Position numbers and translations under genes: made by a program
Origin: Taxillus chinensis
Taxonomy: Eukaryota; Streptophyta; Magnoliopsida; Santalales; Loranthaceae
DNA: 64,000 nt
Direction: 5' to 3'
Assembly: GCA_023512835.1 (NCBI GenBank)
Contig: CM042085.1
Coordinates: forward strand, 36,348,324-36,412,323
The notes under the pieces: model-generated
Told to the model about the DNA's origin: nothing
The model's input: the letters and a program-made list of their open reading frames with translations, nothing else
Databases searched by the model: none
Shown here: positions 48,256-59,008 of the stretch, one piece after another
Layout of the letters: each line of letters starts with the position of its first letter
Position numbering within the stretch: the stretch's first letter is position 1

Positions 48256-49536
48256 TGAGGCCATCTATGCTTGTGTTGAACATGAAATGTTACATGAAGT
48301 GGATATGGTTATGAGTTTAGAACCTCATGGGGCTCTATTGGTTTGCTGGCTAGTCAACCGAGGTCCCATCTAGGGCTGGCTAGAGGCCGAGGTCTCCTAC
48401 ATGGCTGGTTAATAGCGGAAGGTCCCATAACTAGCTGCTTTTATGCTATGGTCCCATTATGGTGGGCAAGATGTAAAAGCCTTGCCCTATGCTGATTAGC
48501 TGAGTAGTTTGTATGACTTGATTATGTAACCTTTCATGGCTATGTTTCCATTGTACTTCATAATACTATGTTGTGTGAACAATGCTGTGCGTGTGTGTGT
48601 TTATGCTTTCGTGGGTATTGTATAGGACAACGTGTGCATTACTATGTACTTATATATTCATTGGCACATGTATACACGGGTATTGTGTGGTAGGTCACCT
48701 ACTGAGCCCTTGTGCTCACCCCTCATTGCTATCTTGACGTTCAAGTTCAGGCAGGAAGTAGCCTCGGGGTTTGCAGTCAAGCAGATCGAGCAGACCAGAC
48801 CTTTTGATGTATGGGACTATGCCTATTTTGCCTATTTTGTATTATTACTGTATTTCCGGACTTGGGTCCGTGGCTGTTATACCGTTTTCAGGATGTTTAT
48901 GCTATTCTATGATGATGTTTTTATTCATTAAGTTTCATGGTTTTGGGAGTACAGGAATACCCTTGTTGCATGATCATATAAGTGCATTTAGGCAGCACCC
49001 GTTATGGGCCCTTTTTGGTGCTAGTCACCAACCCCTTGCCCTTAGGTGCGGGTATGGGGTAGTCATGTGTCCGGTTCGGGGTCTCTCGGAGTTAGGGGCA
49101 TAACACCTTAAGCGTATAAATAGATGCATAGTTTCCTAGGTTACGTGTGTACATGTGAAATCGTTGACAGCCAAGAGAGAGAGAGAGAGAGGCAAGTGAC
49201 GGTCAACTCTAGCAGAGGTGGTGTTCTAGCTTGTTCCTTGATCCAAGGGTGTCACAACTTTGTACTCTTGAGAAGGTGAATAGCAAAGAAGACTACTTGG
49301 TGATTGAATCCAGGAGGCTACGACAACGATCAAAGGCTGATCGTGAGTTTGTTCTTGGAGGGAAAAGAAGAAGGTTCTTGCTTTACCGATCTTTAGGTTG
49401 GTTTCTTCTTTTCGTTCTTCACTGAATTAAATTAATTGATTCATGTTTAGATCCTAGTGTTTGTTTGTTGGATTAAAAGTTTCTAAAATCTGTTTCCACT
49501 GCGGTTAATTGTTAACCATATTCTAGTATTCCAACA

Positions 49537-50823
49537 ATCCCAATGTTCATCACATTTACATTTTTAGATATTATCTTTTCATTAAGTGTTGTTCATCACG
49601 ACAAACTCCCTAAAGATTCAATTATACTCCAATATACCTCTTGACCATACATCATCATGATGAGCAAATATAATAGAAAAGTAATAAATCAAAACTTAAG
49701 CAAAGTCTTTCGATCTTAACTAAAGCTTTGAGCGCCCAAACATGATTTGATTTGCCATTTATAATCTCACAAGTCTTTTGCCCTCTGAGATCCAAACAAG
49801 ATAACCTAAGTTCTATTCTATGAAGCCTCTTTTGATAATAACAAAGAATTCTCTTTAATTGGGTGGTGACCAATCCACATAAAGCATTAAGCACTAAGAG
49901 ATCCAGACACATAAAAAGATAACAACCAAAGTACTAATGAATCACATGATTCAATAACAAGTTACATGTTCCCGCTAGAAAATAGGGGTTTAGTTCATGC
50001 TAGTAGAAGAAAAACCAATAACAATAAAAAAGAATGAAAATCCCATTACTCTATTATAAAATAATTCTTCTCCCTTTAGCAAGAGTCCTAATCCTTAGTC
50101 TTCTATCCATTACCCAAAATCTTCTCCACACTCTGTGATCCATGCCTTTTTCTCAACAAAAATGTATATATATGGAGGCGCATAAGTAAGGTTACCCAAA
50201 ATAGAATACATCAACCTAAGTCGATGTAGATCGACCACAATAACTCCAAGTTAACCACCTCGACCTAGCTTCCTAAGTCAACCAAAATCGACCAAGCCAT
50301 CCTTCAATGTCATCGATCTTTCTCTCCACATCAATTTAGTAGTGTTCTCGGGTCGACCAAGGCAAGCTTCAACATTCCACATCGACTTTAACAGCTTACA
50401 AAGTCAACCACATCGTCCACTATAAGGTCATGTCGACCAAGCAAGACATCTCGACCAAGCCTTCTTCCTTTGCTCTTATTCTATATGTACACTATTAAAC
50501 TAGAGTGGTTTATGGTTCTAAAGAAAACTTTTAGGGGTCGATTACGTGTAAGGAAGGGAGAAGAACTCTCGCACTCTCACAATACCCAAAATTAAGTCTT
50601 AGTCTATTGAAATTTCGTTTATTTTATGTTTTTTGCTTTTTAACCTAAGGAGGCATTTTCATTTTTATTTTAAATGTGGGACCAGATCCCCTGCAACAAC
50701 GATTTTGGAAAATAAAAAAAATCAACATGCTATGATGTGAAAGAAGAGTGAAATAAAATAAAGAGACTATCAACTCAACTAATTTTGGCATAGACAATTA
50801 GAGTATGAACATTTATTGCTTAA
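49537..50823. other. relic resembling an LTR-D family member
   Basis: No coding sequence. It contains a TCGACC/TCGATC motif cluster at about 50210-50460 like the one in LTR-D2, and a GGGGTTTAGTTCATGC stretch near 49985. Ends and target duplication were not found, so assignment is tentative. Confidence 0.35.
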
Positions 50824-51234
50824 GAGCACTAACAGCATACACCCACCATTTTTCCTAAATTTACATATTTAAATTACTTTTTGCTTTCCAATATAAATAT
50901 ACATCACAATAGATTCCCTAAATCACTATCTATATCATTAAAATAATATTTTTATACTACCTTTTTTATTTAATAATAATTTTTTGATAATTTAATATGA
51001 AATAAAAGTAAATATTATAGGAAACGTAAAAGAGAAAGATAAAAAAAATTAAAATTTAAATTAATAATTATAGAGAGTCAATAGTGCTTCCCAATACATT
51101 AAGAAACACTATACAAATCTCATGAAGAAAGTTAAATATAGGGTATCTGTTGTGGGAATGATTTTATGACTTTTTACTTTTCTTCCCTAAATATAGGAAA
51201 ATAAACTTCTATAGGGAATCTACTACTATTGCTC
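50824..51234. mobile_element. Tourist-like (PIF/Harbinger-type) MITE, 411 bp
   Basis: The left end GAGCACTAACAG and the right end CTACTATTGCTC form imperfect terminal inverted repeats (GAGCANTARYAG). TAA flanks both sides (50821-50823 and 51235-51237), the 3-bp duplication of the Harbinger group. The interior is AT-rich with no ORF. Confidence 0.65.
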
Positions 51235-51237
51235 TAA

Positions 51238-53100
51238 CCCCACAGTATCCAGGACTTTTTTAAAAATTTCTAGAAAAAGAAAAAAAAAGGGGTGGAAACT
51301 CAATTCTCATCCCCTCGACCCTTATGGTCGTTCTCCCAAAAAATAGGATGGAAAGAATAATTTCTTTTGGGAAGTTCATATTTTCATGCCTGTAAATTTA
51401 AATTAGAAAATCAATCTCAAATATTTGATTGGAGATAAATATGGTTATTGTCGGGTTCGAGACAAACCTTTGATGAACATAACTTTGAGACACGAAATCC
51501 TAATGCACTTAAATGTTGACATTAACTAGGGTTTTTGTGTCCAGTTACACCACACATCAAAAGACAACTAATGTGGACAACCACCTACTGCCAACTACTA
51601 CAAACAAATGAATGGTCAAGATTAAATAATAAGGATGGACTTTGACATACAAACCCTAAATGTGCTTATTTAATGGGCAACAATCAAATCTACAAAGTAT
51701 GCCTTTGAAAATTCTCACAAGTTTCACAATTTTATAACTTTGAAAGAATTTAAAAGAGAGCACATAACTGCAACACTGAGTAACCAAAAGAAAAAAATAC
51801 TAAGGAATAATAAAAGCCCTTTGAAAGAAAAGGTTGTGTAGGTCCCAATAATAAGTCTAAAAAGGAGGGTGAATAAACTTTTATTGTGGAAGCTTGACTC
51901 TTATAGACTTTCAAGTTACAAGGAAAGATAAAATAATCTAGAAGAGATTGCTCTTAATAAATGAAAAGCACATATGGATTATAAGGGTGTTGATGCCAAT
52001 ACAAATTTAGATATGAGTGTTTAAAATATAGCATATTCTTTTCGCCAAACAAAGAATAAATACAATAAATACTTGTGACAAAAAGAGACAAACCGTGTGA
52101 AAGGATAGTTTGATGAATATTACTCTTGCTTGCTGTTACAAGTCCTTTTGATTGATTTTGCTTGGTTTCTAACGGAGCTTACCGATTAGTTTGTACTAAA
52201 TTAACGAATACTTCTCGGAGATTAAATCTTCAACGCGAGTTTTCTAAATATATCTTCACTGGCACACATAGCACTAGGAAGTTGTTTTACATTCCTCTCT
52301 TGTTAGAAATTCTTGGATTCAACTCAAAAAGTTATGTTTTATATGCTCAAAGGTTATTTTTCAATATATCTCCAAATTCGCATTCCTCGATTTTGGCATG
52401 TGTGAATAAAATAATACATAGTGCATGCATGCACACTACAATCCCCGATAGAGTTGAAATCCTGCCACTAAAGTGCGGCAATAGTGCTGCATGCACACTA
52501 AATATGAAAAGTTATGTTTTCATATTTACCCATACCGTATAAATCTGTTGTCCATACTACTTATTTCTTGCCTAAACTCTACTATCTTGACAATTAGAGC
52601 ATTCATAAGCTTAAAATAATTTAGTTTTCAATAAATTCACAAAACTAAATAATTTATCATAAGCCTATAAAGCAATCATATAATAAACTCTTTCCCGTGT
52701 TGTACAGGACAATAGAGTAGAAGTTGTCCTCAAGCTACTATAATTTGAGTGCGCACATCATTCTAGTTGTGTTTTTTCCCAAATTTTTAACAAAACACGT
52801 TTGCGCACTCATAGACTATTCACTCTCTTCTAGCCCACAGGTTCCTTGTTGAGACAAGCTCAACGCGAAACAACCTTGAGCTTTTTGTATTACGATTAAA
52901 TGCAAAGCAGAACGATTGCAGGTTTCCAATCCATTATGATTAAATGCAAAGCAGGTCTCAAAAACAAAACTCCCAAATATTTTCAAACCTCGAGACAAGC
53001 TCACAACTCGAGGAGACAACTTTCTCGTTAGCCACGATCAAAACGCAAAGCAGAATGATTGTTGCATCTTTCATTTCATTTTCAACACGTTGAATGTCAC
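51238..53100. other. AT-rich intergenic DNA
   Basis: I see no gene here. The 126-codon open stretch at 52162-52542 has no recognised motif. A short direct repeat (GATTAAATGCAAAGCAG, about 52893-52909 and 52939-52955, with a weaker third copy near 53036) lies close to the 3' end of the MPP-beta gene. Confidence 0.4.
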
Positions 53101-53388
53101 ATTTTTATTTACTCTGCCATTACCAAATAAAAAAACCCCGAAAAGGCTTGAATAACAGAACAGCCTTGACGTTTCCAATGTGTAATAATAACAATAAAAA
53201 GAAACAAAGTGAAACTAAAAGGTTAAATGGGATGAGGCCAGGAAAAAAAATTAAGAACAAAATAAAATAAAATAACCTAGAAACACCAGCGGTCCTTCCA
53301 GAAGGACAACTCTTTGCCATGCGAAAAATCCTGGAAGAGCAAGGCCCATGAGAGCAGACGGCGTGAAGAGAAGAACCAGTGCACCAGC
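53101..53388 (-). other. probable 3' untranslated region of MPP-beta
   Basis: It lies downstream of the stop codon on the minus strand and is T-rich there, with an AATAAA on the minus strand near 53105. The extent is an estimate. Confidence 0.4.
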
Positions 53389-53475
53389 CTAGTAGCGGTG
53401 CATGTAAGTCTTGCGCCTGAACCAGTTGTAATCATACAGGGTTTGAATAGGACCCATGGCAGCAACTGCAATATC
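53389..53475 (-). CDS. MPPbeta: MPP-beta last coding exon
   Basis: The 29 codons read DIAVAAMGPIQTLYDYNWF, RRKTYMHRY and then TAG at 53389-53391. This is the characteristic C-terminus of the plant mitochondrial processing peptidase beta subunit, which in plants is also a core protein of the cytochrome bc1 complex and cleaves targeting presequences in the matrix. The acceptor is TTTCCAG/GATATT and the junction is phase 0. TLYDYN and MHRY differ from the usual LPDYN and WNRY endings, which hints at a diverged paralogue. The catalytic zinc site lies in N-terminal exons not seen in this window. Confidence 0.88.
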   Translation of the reverse strand, partial: DIAVAAMGPIQTLYDYNWFRRKTYMHRY

Positions 53476-53549
53476 CTGGAAACATCAAACCATAAAGATT
53501 TCAGAGTATGAGCACTTAGTCCAAAGGATATAAATTGAAGTTAATTTAC
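53476..53549 (-). other. MPP-beta intron (last), 74 bp
   Basis: Donor CAA/GTAAATTAAC, acceptor TTTCCAG. A short plant-type intron with T-rich minus-strand sequence. Confidence 0.8.
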
Positions 53550-53657
53550 TTGGTCAAATATAACGCGGTTTGCCACACGCTTGACAGTGCCTGCGTCAAC
53601 AGCATCAATCCTAGCAAATAATTCTGCAAATGGGATTCTCCGACCATATGTAAGTAG
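53550..53657 (-). CDS. MPPbeta: MPP-beta penultimate exon in this window
   Basis: The 36 codons LLTYGRRIPFAELFARIDAV, DAGTVKRVANRVIFDQ are uninterrupted and match the conserved M16-family C-terminal region of plant MPP-beta. The acceptor is GCCTGCAG/CTACTT and the donor CAA/GTAAAT. Both junctions are phase 0, so the reading frame passes cleanly into the last exon. Confidence 0.9.
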
Positions 53658-55991
53658 CTGCAGGCACAAGCAAACCATTATTGCTTACAGGTGTCAAACA
53701 GAAAGTTTGATTAAAATTGGACATTCTAGTATCACTGAGCTAGATTGAAATCTAGGTAAACTGAGCAACAAGGAGGCAGAACAATATCCACTTGTTCTAC
53801 GAAAACTAAGTGTCATTCATGTCAAATAGGGAATCAATTGAATATTTCAGATTAAGGCCAATAAAAACAAACCAAGCGCCATGGTTAAGCCTGAAGCCAA
53901 ACAAGTTACTATCAAAGAATAAATTTTTCCACGATGTAAGCAATACAAAGAAAATAATATAACAAAAAAAGTTGTCCCACTGCGTATTGAACCATTCTCA
54001 GTCAGCAAACATTTACTTACTATTCATCCCCTTTCTGGCTCTCCAATCAAATCTATGTTTTTTAGTGTCTCACTGGCAGCCCCACAATCTGAAATGCCTT
54101 GCTTCTCTTTTAAAAGTTGAATCTAAACAATTATAAGTTTTTATCACAAAACTCCTACACATTACAATGCCTTCAATTTTCAACCGAATACATATTACAA
54201 CTCATCCCTCCTATCTTTATTGGAAGAACGCATTTATGTTTTGTACATGATGCTTACATGTCCAACATTCCAGGTCATTCAACATAATTGGTACTAGACG
54301 ATTTCCCCTTTTAACAATAACCATAATGCATTTTGAAAATCAACGCCTTGCATTTCAGTTTGAATGCCAGCTTTAATCATATGTATTGCATACTTTTCAA
54401 GATTCTCAATTTTTTTTTTGACTAATTCAACCAAACAATCATGTCTCATAGGTCTACAATTTTAGCAACCGAAAACCCAGGTTACCCAACATTCCACCCA
54501 TAAAACCTATCAGTCCATCATGAGTAAAGAATATTTATGCAGTCTGCAAGACATCCACGTCTCAGAATCGCCCAGGTTCTGAAGCCTTTCTATAGTCTTT
54601 GCATAGTTCTATGATAGTAAACCTAAAACGATACACATTTATAAGTACAAGTCTATCCCCAGCACAATAAATCCCATAGCTTCAATAATCACGCCTTCTC
54701 CTGTTCTGCCAATACTCGCACATTTCGGTGGCAAGGGCACCATGGCCTGCTGCAACAGGCTGATCCAATCCACCTCCTTCCCCGAAGAAAGAAAAAGGCC
54801 TATTCTCTAATTTTGAGCAAAACAATAATCCACTATAAATACCAATCATTCAACAGGCACCAAACTTGTTCATAAAGCCATAAAACACCCCTAAACTAGC
54901 CAGGACGAACCGTACAAGATGCAACTCATACTATATATGATCAAATTGTCATGCTAGCAGGACAATGTGCCACATCAAAAGTTGGGAAAATGCTGGCAAG
55001 CTGATTTAGAAAGGAACCCAGGAAAAAGGTGCGGCTACAGACACATCAGAAGATCATATTCAGAAAACATAATATAAATCCTGATATATAGAGGAATTTG
55101 GAAATTACCATACCAATTGAAAATGTAGGAAGAAGTTTCAAGCTTCCAGTTCTGTGTAAAGTTATAAACTACTACTTCTAAAATCATTACCAAATCAGAG
55201 AGTAATTTCACTGCCCCAGTGCAAAAAAAAAACTCTAGGCAAGTACATATTTACGAAATAGCTTATATCACATTCTAATAATAGTCTAGTAAGAATAAAC
55301 TTGATCCAACCAATGAAATCTCTTCCAAAATATTCTTCAAACAGATAAAACTAGCAAAAGATTATAACAACCTACAAATTACAATGATTCTCAAGTTCTA
55401 CATGAGTTAACCTATAATTTGTTTTACAGTAGTTAACATGTTAATTTGGAGAGGAAAGGATAAGGAGAAGCTACAGTGTTATCACTGCAACAGGCCCAGC
55501 CACTTATAAGCTGAAGACGGAGAAGGAGGCAGCAAAGCAGAAGGAACCCAGGAAAAAGGTACAGACACATCAGAAGATCATATTCAGAAAACATAATATA
55601 TATATATAGAGAGAGAGGAATTTGGAAATTACCATACCAACAAAAAATGTAGGAAGAAGTTTCAAGCTTCCAGTTCTGTGTAAAGTTATAAACTACTACT
55701 TCTAAAATCATTACCAAATCAGAGAGTAATTTCACTGCCCCAGAGCAAAAAAAAAAAAAAAAACTTTAGGCAAATAAATATTTACGAAATAGCTTATATC
55801 ACATTCTAATAATAGTCTAGTAAGAATAAACTTGATCCAACCAATGAAATCTCTTCCAAAATATTCTTCAAGCAGATAAAACTAGCAAAAGATTATAACA
55901 ACCAACAAATTACAATGAGTCTCAAGTTCTACATGAGTTAACCTATAATTTGTTTTACATTAGTTAACACGTTAATTTGGAGAGGATATAC
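53658..55991 (-). other. MPP-beta intron, 2334 bp, with tandem duplication
   Basis: Donor CAG/GTATATCC at 55991, acceptor GCCTGCAG at 53658-53660. AT-rich, without a recognised transposon. It includes a direct duplication of about 445 bp (separate entry). Confidence 0.8.
55011..55986. repeat. direct duplication inside an MPP-beta intron (two units, 530-bp period)
   Basis: Unit 1 is 55011-55454 and unit 2 is 55541-55986, both starting AAGGAACCCAGG and ending TTAATTTGGAGAGGA. They differ by a few substitutions, a short AT expansion and a longer A run in unit 2 (near 55748). An 86-bp unique segment separates them. Unit 2 stops five bases before the splice donor. Confidence 0.9.
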
Positions 55992-56057
55992 CTGGCGCCC
56001 AATATCTTCAGCTACAGGACTGGTTCCATCCATGTGAAGCATTAGATTAGCTTTCAA
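55992..56057 (-). CDS. MPPbeta: MPP-beta exon (third from the 3' end)
   Basis: The 22 codons LKANLMLHMDGTSPVAEDIG and RQ fit the conserved segment LKSSLLLHMDGTSP.AEDIGRQ of plant MPP-beta, and the sequence joins in frame to LLTYGRR of the next exon. The acceptor is TTTATTGCAG/TTGAAA and the donor CAG/GTATAT. I could not find the expected preceding exon (YRVSEADVTRARNQ-like) in the remaining 7.9 kb on this strand, so the upstream intron is long or the gene is truncated. Confidence 0.88.
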
Positions 56058-56293
56058 CTGCAATAAAGAACAAAGTGATAACGGCTATGAAGATGCAAGG
56101 GAAATTGGTAATTTCTGCAAAATCAACATGAGAAACTTGCAACTGGAAGCAAATTCACTATAAAGTTATGATTCCATAATAAGTAATGAAACAACAAAGT
56201 TTGTTAGGCACCTTTTTCAGAGGCCTCAATTAAACCAAAGAAACAAGAATTAACATTCAGAATGATTTAAAAATAGCAATTAGTACAACTATG

Positions 56294-57095
56294 CATAGTT
56301 ATTTAAGGCGCAAGGCGCACTCAAGGCGTAAAGACTGCGCTTTGCCAAGGCACACTCAAGGCGTAAAGACTGCACTTTGCCTAGGCGCAAGGGAGAAAAA
56401 AAAAAAGACAGTTCTAAAGGAAGTGAGAAGTACTTTTTTATAAAAGAAATTCTAAAATATCTAATAGCCTAAAAAAACTGCAAGATAGAATCAGTAAAAG
56501 ATATCTTAGATGATAATATACATATCTTATTTAATCAAAAAAATTAAAACACCTGCAAGATAGAATAGAATCGAATGAGACGACGACAAAAAGAAGAAGA
56601 AGACCCAATTGTCGGTGTCGGATTGCAGCTGCAGCGGCAGTTGGCAAAGAATACAAACGAGAACAAGATGACAAAGAAGAAGGGACGACAACACTAAAAA
56701 AGGAAACAAACAATGTAGAGAAGAAAAACAAGAGAAGCAAGAAGAAAGAAAAAGAAATAGATAAGAGAGAAGAAAATACAAAGAACATGACGAACCTGAG
56801 AGACTTAGGATTCCCTGCCGCCAAGACAAGGGTTCATTGCTTGAAGGGCTTCACATTCAATCATAAATTCCTTCTTTCTTTTTGTTTTTTTTTTTTTTTT
56901 TTTTTTAGACGAAGCTGTGTCGTTCCCTCAAGGCACGACTTTGCGGTGCCTTGCATTTGGGAAAGAAGCGCAAAAAGGCACGCTTAAGCTGCGCTTCATG
57001 GAAGACACAATGACTGAGAGAAAATAGGGCACAGACCCCACACCTACTTGAGCTTTGTGTCTAGGTGCATCTTAAGCGTGCCTTTAACAACTATG
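56294..57095. mobile_element. non-autonomous hAT element, 802 bp
   Basis: The left end is CATAGTTATTTAAGGCGC and the right end complements to CATAGTTGTTAAAGGCAC. The 8-bp target duplication CAACTATG is exact (56286-56293 and 57096-57103). Subterminal AAGGCG/GCGCTT motifs are repeated at both ends, as hAT transposases need. There is no transposase domain inside; the long open stretches within are low-complexity shadows. A T run sits near 56887-56906. Confidence 0.88.
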
Positions 57096-57599
57096 CAACT
57101 ATGCTATATTTGGCATACCAAATAGGACATGAAATGATTGAAAATATTGTAGGATTAACTTATCTATGTAGGATTGACAGCATTTCATAATCATATTCAA
57201 TATTTTATTTTATCCTATATTTAATGGTGAACAAATTAAACTTGATTTAAATCAAAATCCGTGATTAATCTACATCAATATAAAAATGAATTCAAGATGT
57301 AAAAGAAAGAACCTTTTTCGAAGGAAGAAAGAAAGCTACTGAAGAAGACATGAATGGGGGGAAGGAGTAATAACCATAAGTTTTGGTATTCCATTAACTT
57401 ATTTTGATACATAGAACAAAATAAATACAAGGGGAAAATTAGTAATTTACTATTGTAGTTTTGTGTCAGCTGATAATGTCCCATGCTCACGGCACTATTA
57501 TATTCAGTGAGAGGAAAACAAAAATCTAATGGAAATTTATAGCATCCAGGTCGTAGTATGGAAGCCAATCCAAAATATCACTGAATTACTGCAAAAAAA

Positions 57600-58775
57600 A
57601 TTATATATATGTATAAATTAATGGTGTCACACAATAGGTGAGAATCACCCAATGTTCAAAAATACAAAATGTGGTACGGTACGAATTCGAAGCAATACGC
57701 CGACACGAGTGCCTAAGTAAAGTCCAGCGCACAGGGGCGAGGAGGTAGCCGTCGGAAGATCAAGAGGTGTGGCCAAAGGGAGGGTCGCCAAAGAACAACC
57801 AGATCGCCAGAGCAAAGATGATCGCCGAGGGGGAGCCAAAGAAGATGGCCGCGAGGATAAAATTATCGAGGAGGCGCAACCAGAGCTGGGCTTGCAAAGA
57901 AGGGAGCCACCGACAATCGTGTTGACGATGAAGACAATGACAAAGGCAACTTCGAGTCTGTGTCATGGGCACCTCATCCCGGATATGGGTTGAGGCAGCA
58001 GAATGGGCCATCTCAATCCACCTCACCCGAATGAGGCGGGTGTCAACGGAAGCAAGCTACAAGGCGGTGCCTCCAAGCGAGTTAGAGCCAAGGTGGACAA
58101 GACGGCACCTCAAGGCGACGCCTCAGCCCATTTTTTCAAACTATGGAACCACCTAATGAATTCCAAATCAGATCATTCTATATGCATATGCATATGCCTA
58201 AGAATATATATATATATATATATATTTACCCTATTTCATGAAATCTAAAAATGCATACTGAATAGAGAATTTACTTAATATCATCAACTTATATACTGTT
58301 TTACAAGTGAATTGATAATCATAGATAGTCATTGTTTTCATAATCTAAAACTCCATACATTTAGAGTCGTCTGATTTGAAGTCCATTGAGCTCAATCTGT
58401 CAGTGCTCACTAGGAACTCACCAGAACATGCATGCATACATACACATAGCAACAAATTTTGTATTTATATATATATATATATAAAAATTTAATGGCATCA
58501 CACGTCAGGTGAGAACAACCCAATGAACTCCAAATCAGATCGTTCTAGATGCATATGCATAGGCATAAATTCAAAGAATATGAAAAATATATATATATAT
58601 ATATACCAAATTTCATGAAATTTGAAAATGCATACTGAATAGAGAATTTAGTTAATATCGTCAACTTATATACTGTTTTACCGAGTGAATTGAAGACCAT
58701 ACATAGTCCTAGTTTCCATAATCTAAAACTCCTAACTCCATAAATTTAGGGTTGCCTGATTTGAAGTCCATTGAG
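57600..58775. repeat. segmental direct duplication, copy 1 interrupted
   Basis: Copy 1 (57614-57654 plus 58150-58405) and copy 2 (about 58485-58775) share AATGGYRTCACAC, CCAAATCAGATC, ATGCATACTGAATAGAG and TTTGAAGTCCATTGAGCT in the same order. Both carry an AT microsatellite that differs in length. Copy 1 is split by an insertion at 57655-58149. Confidence 0.8.
57655..58149. mobile_element. small DNA-transposon-like insertion, 495 bp
   Basis: It is flanked by CACCCAATG (57646-57654) and CACCTAATG (58150-58158), a 9-bp duplication with one mismatch, while copy 2 of the host repeat has the uninterrupted form. The right end complements to CATAGTTTGAAAAAATGG and nearby GAGGCGTCGCC, like the hAT ends in this window; the left end has no clear match. 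It is unusually GC-rich. The class is uncertain: hAT (8-bp) or Mutator-like (9-bp). Confidence 0.5.
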
Positions 58776-58777
58776 CT

Positions 58778-59008
58778 TGATAAATACAAATGTCTTTATT
58801 GATATGTATTTCCCATACAGAATACAATGTACGATGACATATTTATACAAAAAGGAAAAAAATATCTATGATAATATATAATTAAGATATCAATTATAAT
58901 AAATCTTAAATATATCATATCCCTAATTCTCACTAATTACTAATTACTAAATATTACAATTCTACTAATTATTCTATTACAATCTACTAATTATTCTTTA
59001 CAATAATA
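58778..59008 (-). repeat. C4 3' LTR, about 231 bp
   Basis: On the minus strand it follows the polypurine tract CTTGAGGGGGAG (59009-59020) and starts TATTATTGTAAAG, where TG would be expected. It ends TTTGTATTTATCA. A TATAAATA box and an AATAAA signal are visible on the minus strand. The size fits Tork-type copia LTRs. Confidence 0.65.

Larger units (their letters stand above)
43941..49105 (+). mobile_element. solo LTR-E with nested insertions
   Basis: It starts TGTAAAGACC at 43941 and ends GGGGCATAACA at 49105. The target duplication CCTTA is exact (43936-43940 and 49106-49110). Its own sequence is 43941-44253 and about 48256-49105. The right part keeps the family block GCTCACCCCTC, a TTCAAGTTCAGG acceptor-like site near 48751 and the GCGGGTATGGGGTAGTCA end block shared with LTR-A. 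Confidence 0.85.
39300..49536 (+). mobile_element. C3: Ty1/copia element, 5'-truncated, with interrupted 3' LTR
   Basis: It begins abruptly in gag and runs through protease, integrase, RT, RNase H, a polypurine tract and a 3' LTR. There is no 5' LTR, primer site or gag start in the window, so the 5' third was lost. Numerous stops and small deletions show that it is old. Without insertions its LTR is about 1.84 kb. Confidence 0.85.
42532..49536 (+). repeat. C3 3' LTR, split by LTR-E
   Basis: It begins TTTTGGGATAG, where TGTTGGGAT is expected (G to T at base 2), and ends TATTCCAACA at 49536. Host parts are 42532-43940 and 49111-49536. It contains a long AT microsatellite near 43677-43712. Being a single copy, its identity with a 5' LTR cannot be judged. 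Confidence 0.78.

Noticed and set aside
52162..52542. 126-codon plus-strand ORF
   Set aside because: No recognisable motif, AT-rich intergenic context, and no supporting neighbours or splice signals.
56531..56829. two overlapping minus-strand ORFs of about 100 codons
   Set aside because: Leu/Ser/Phe-rich translations of GA-rich DNA inside the non-autonomous hAT; no domain.
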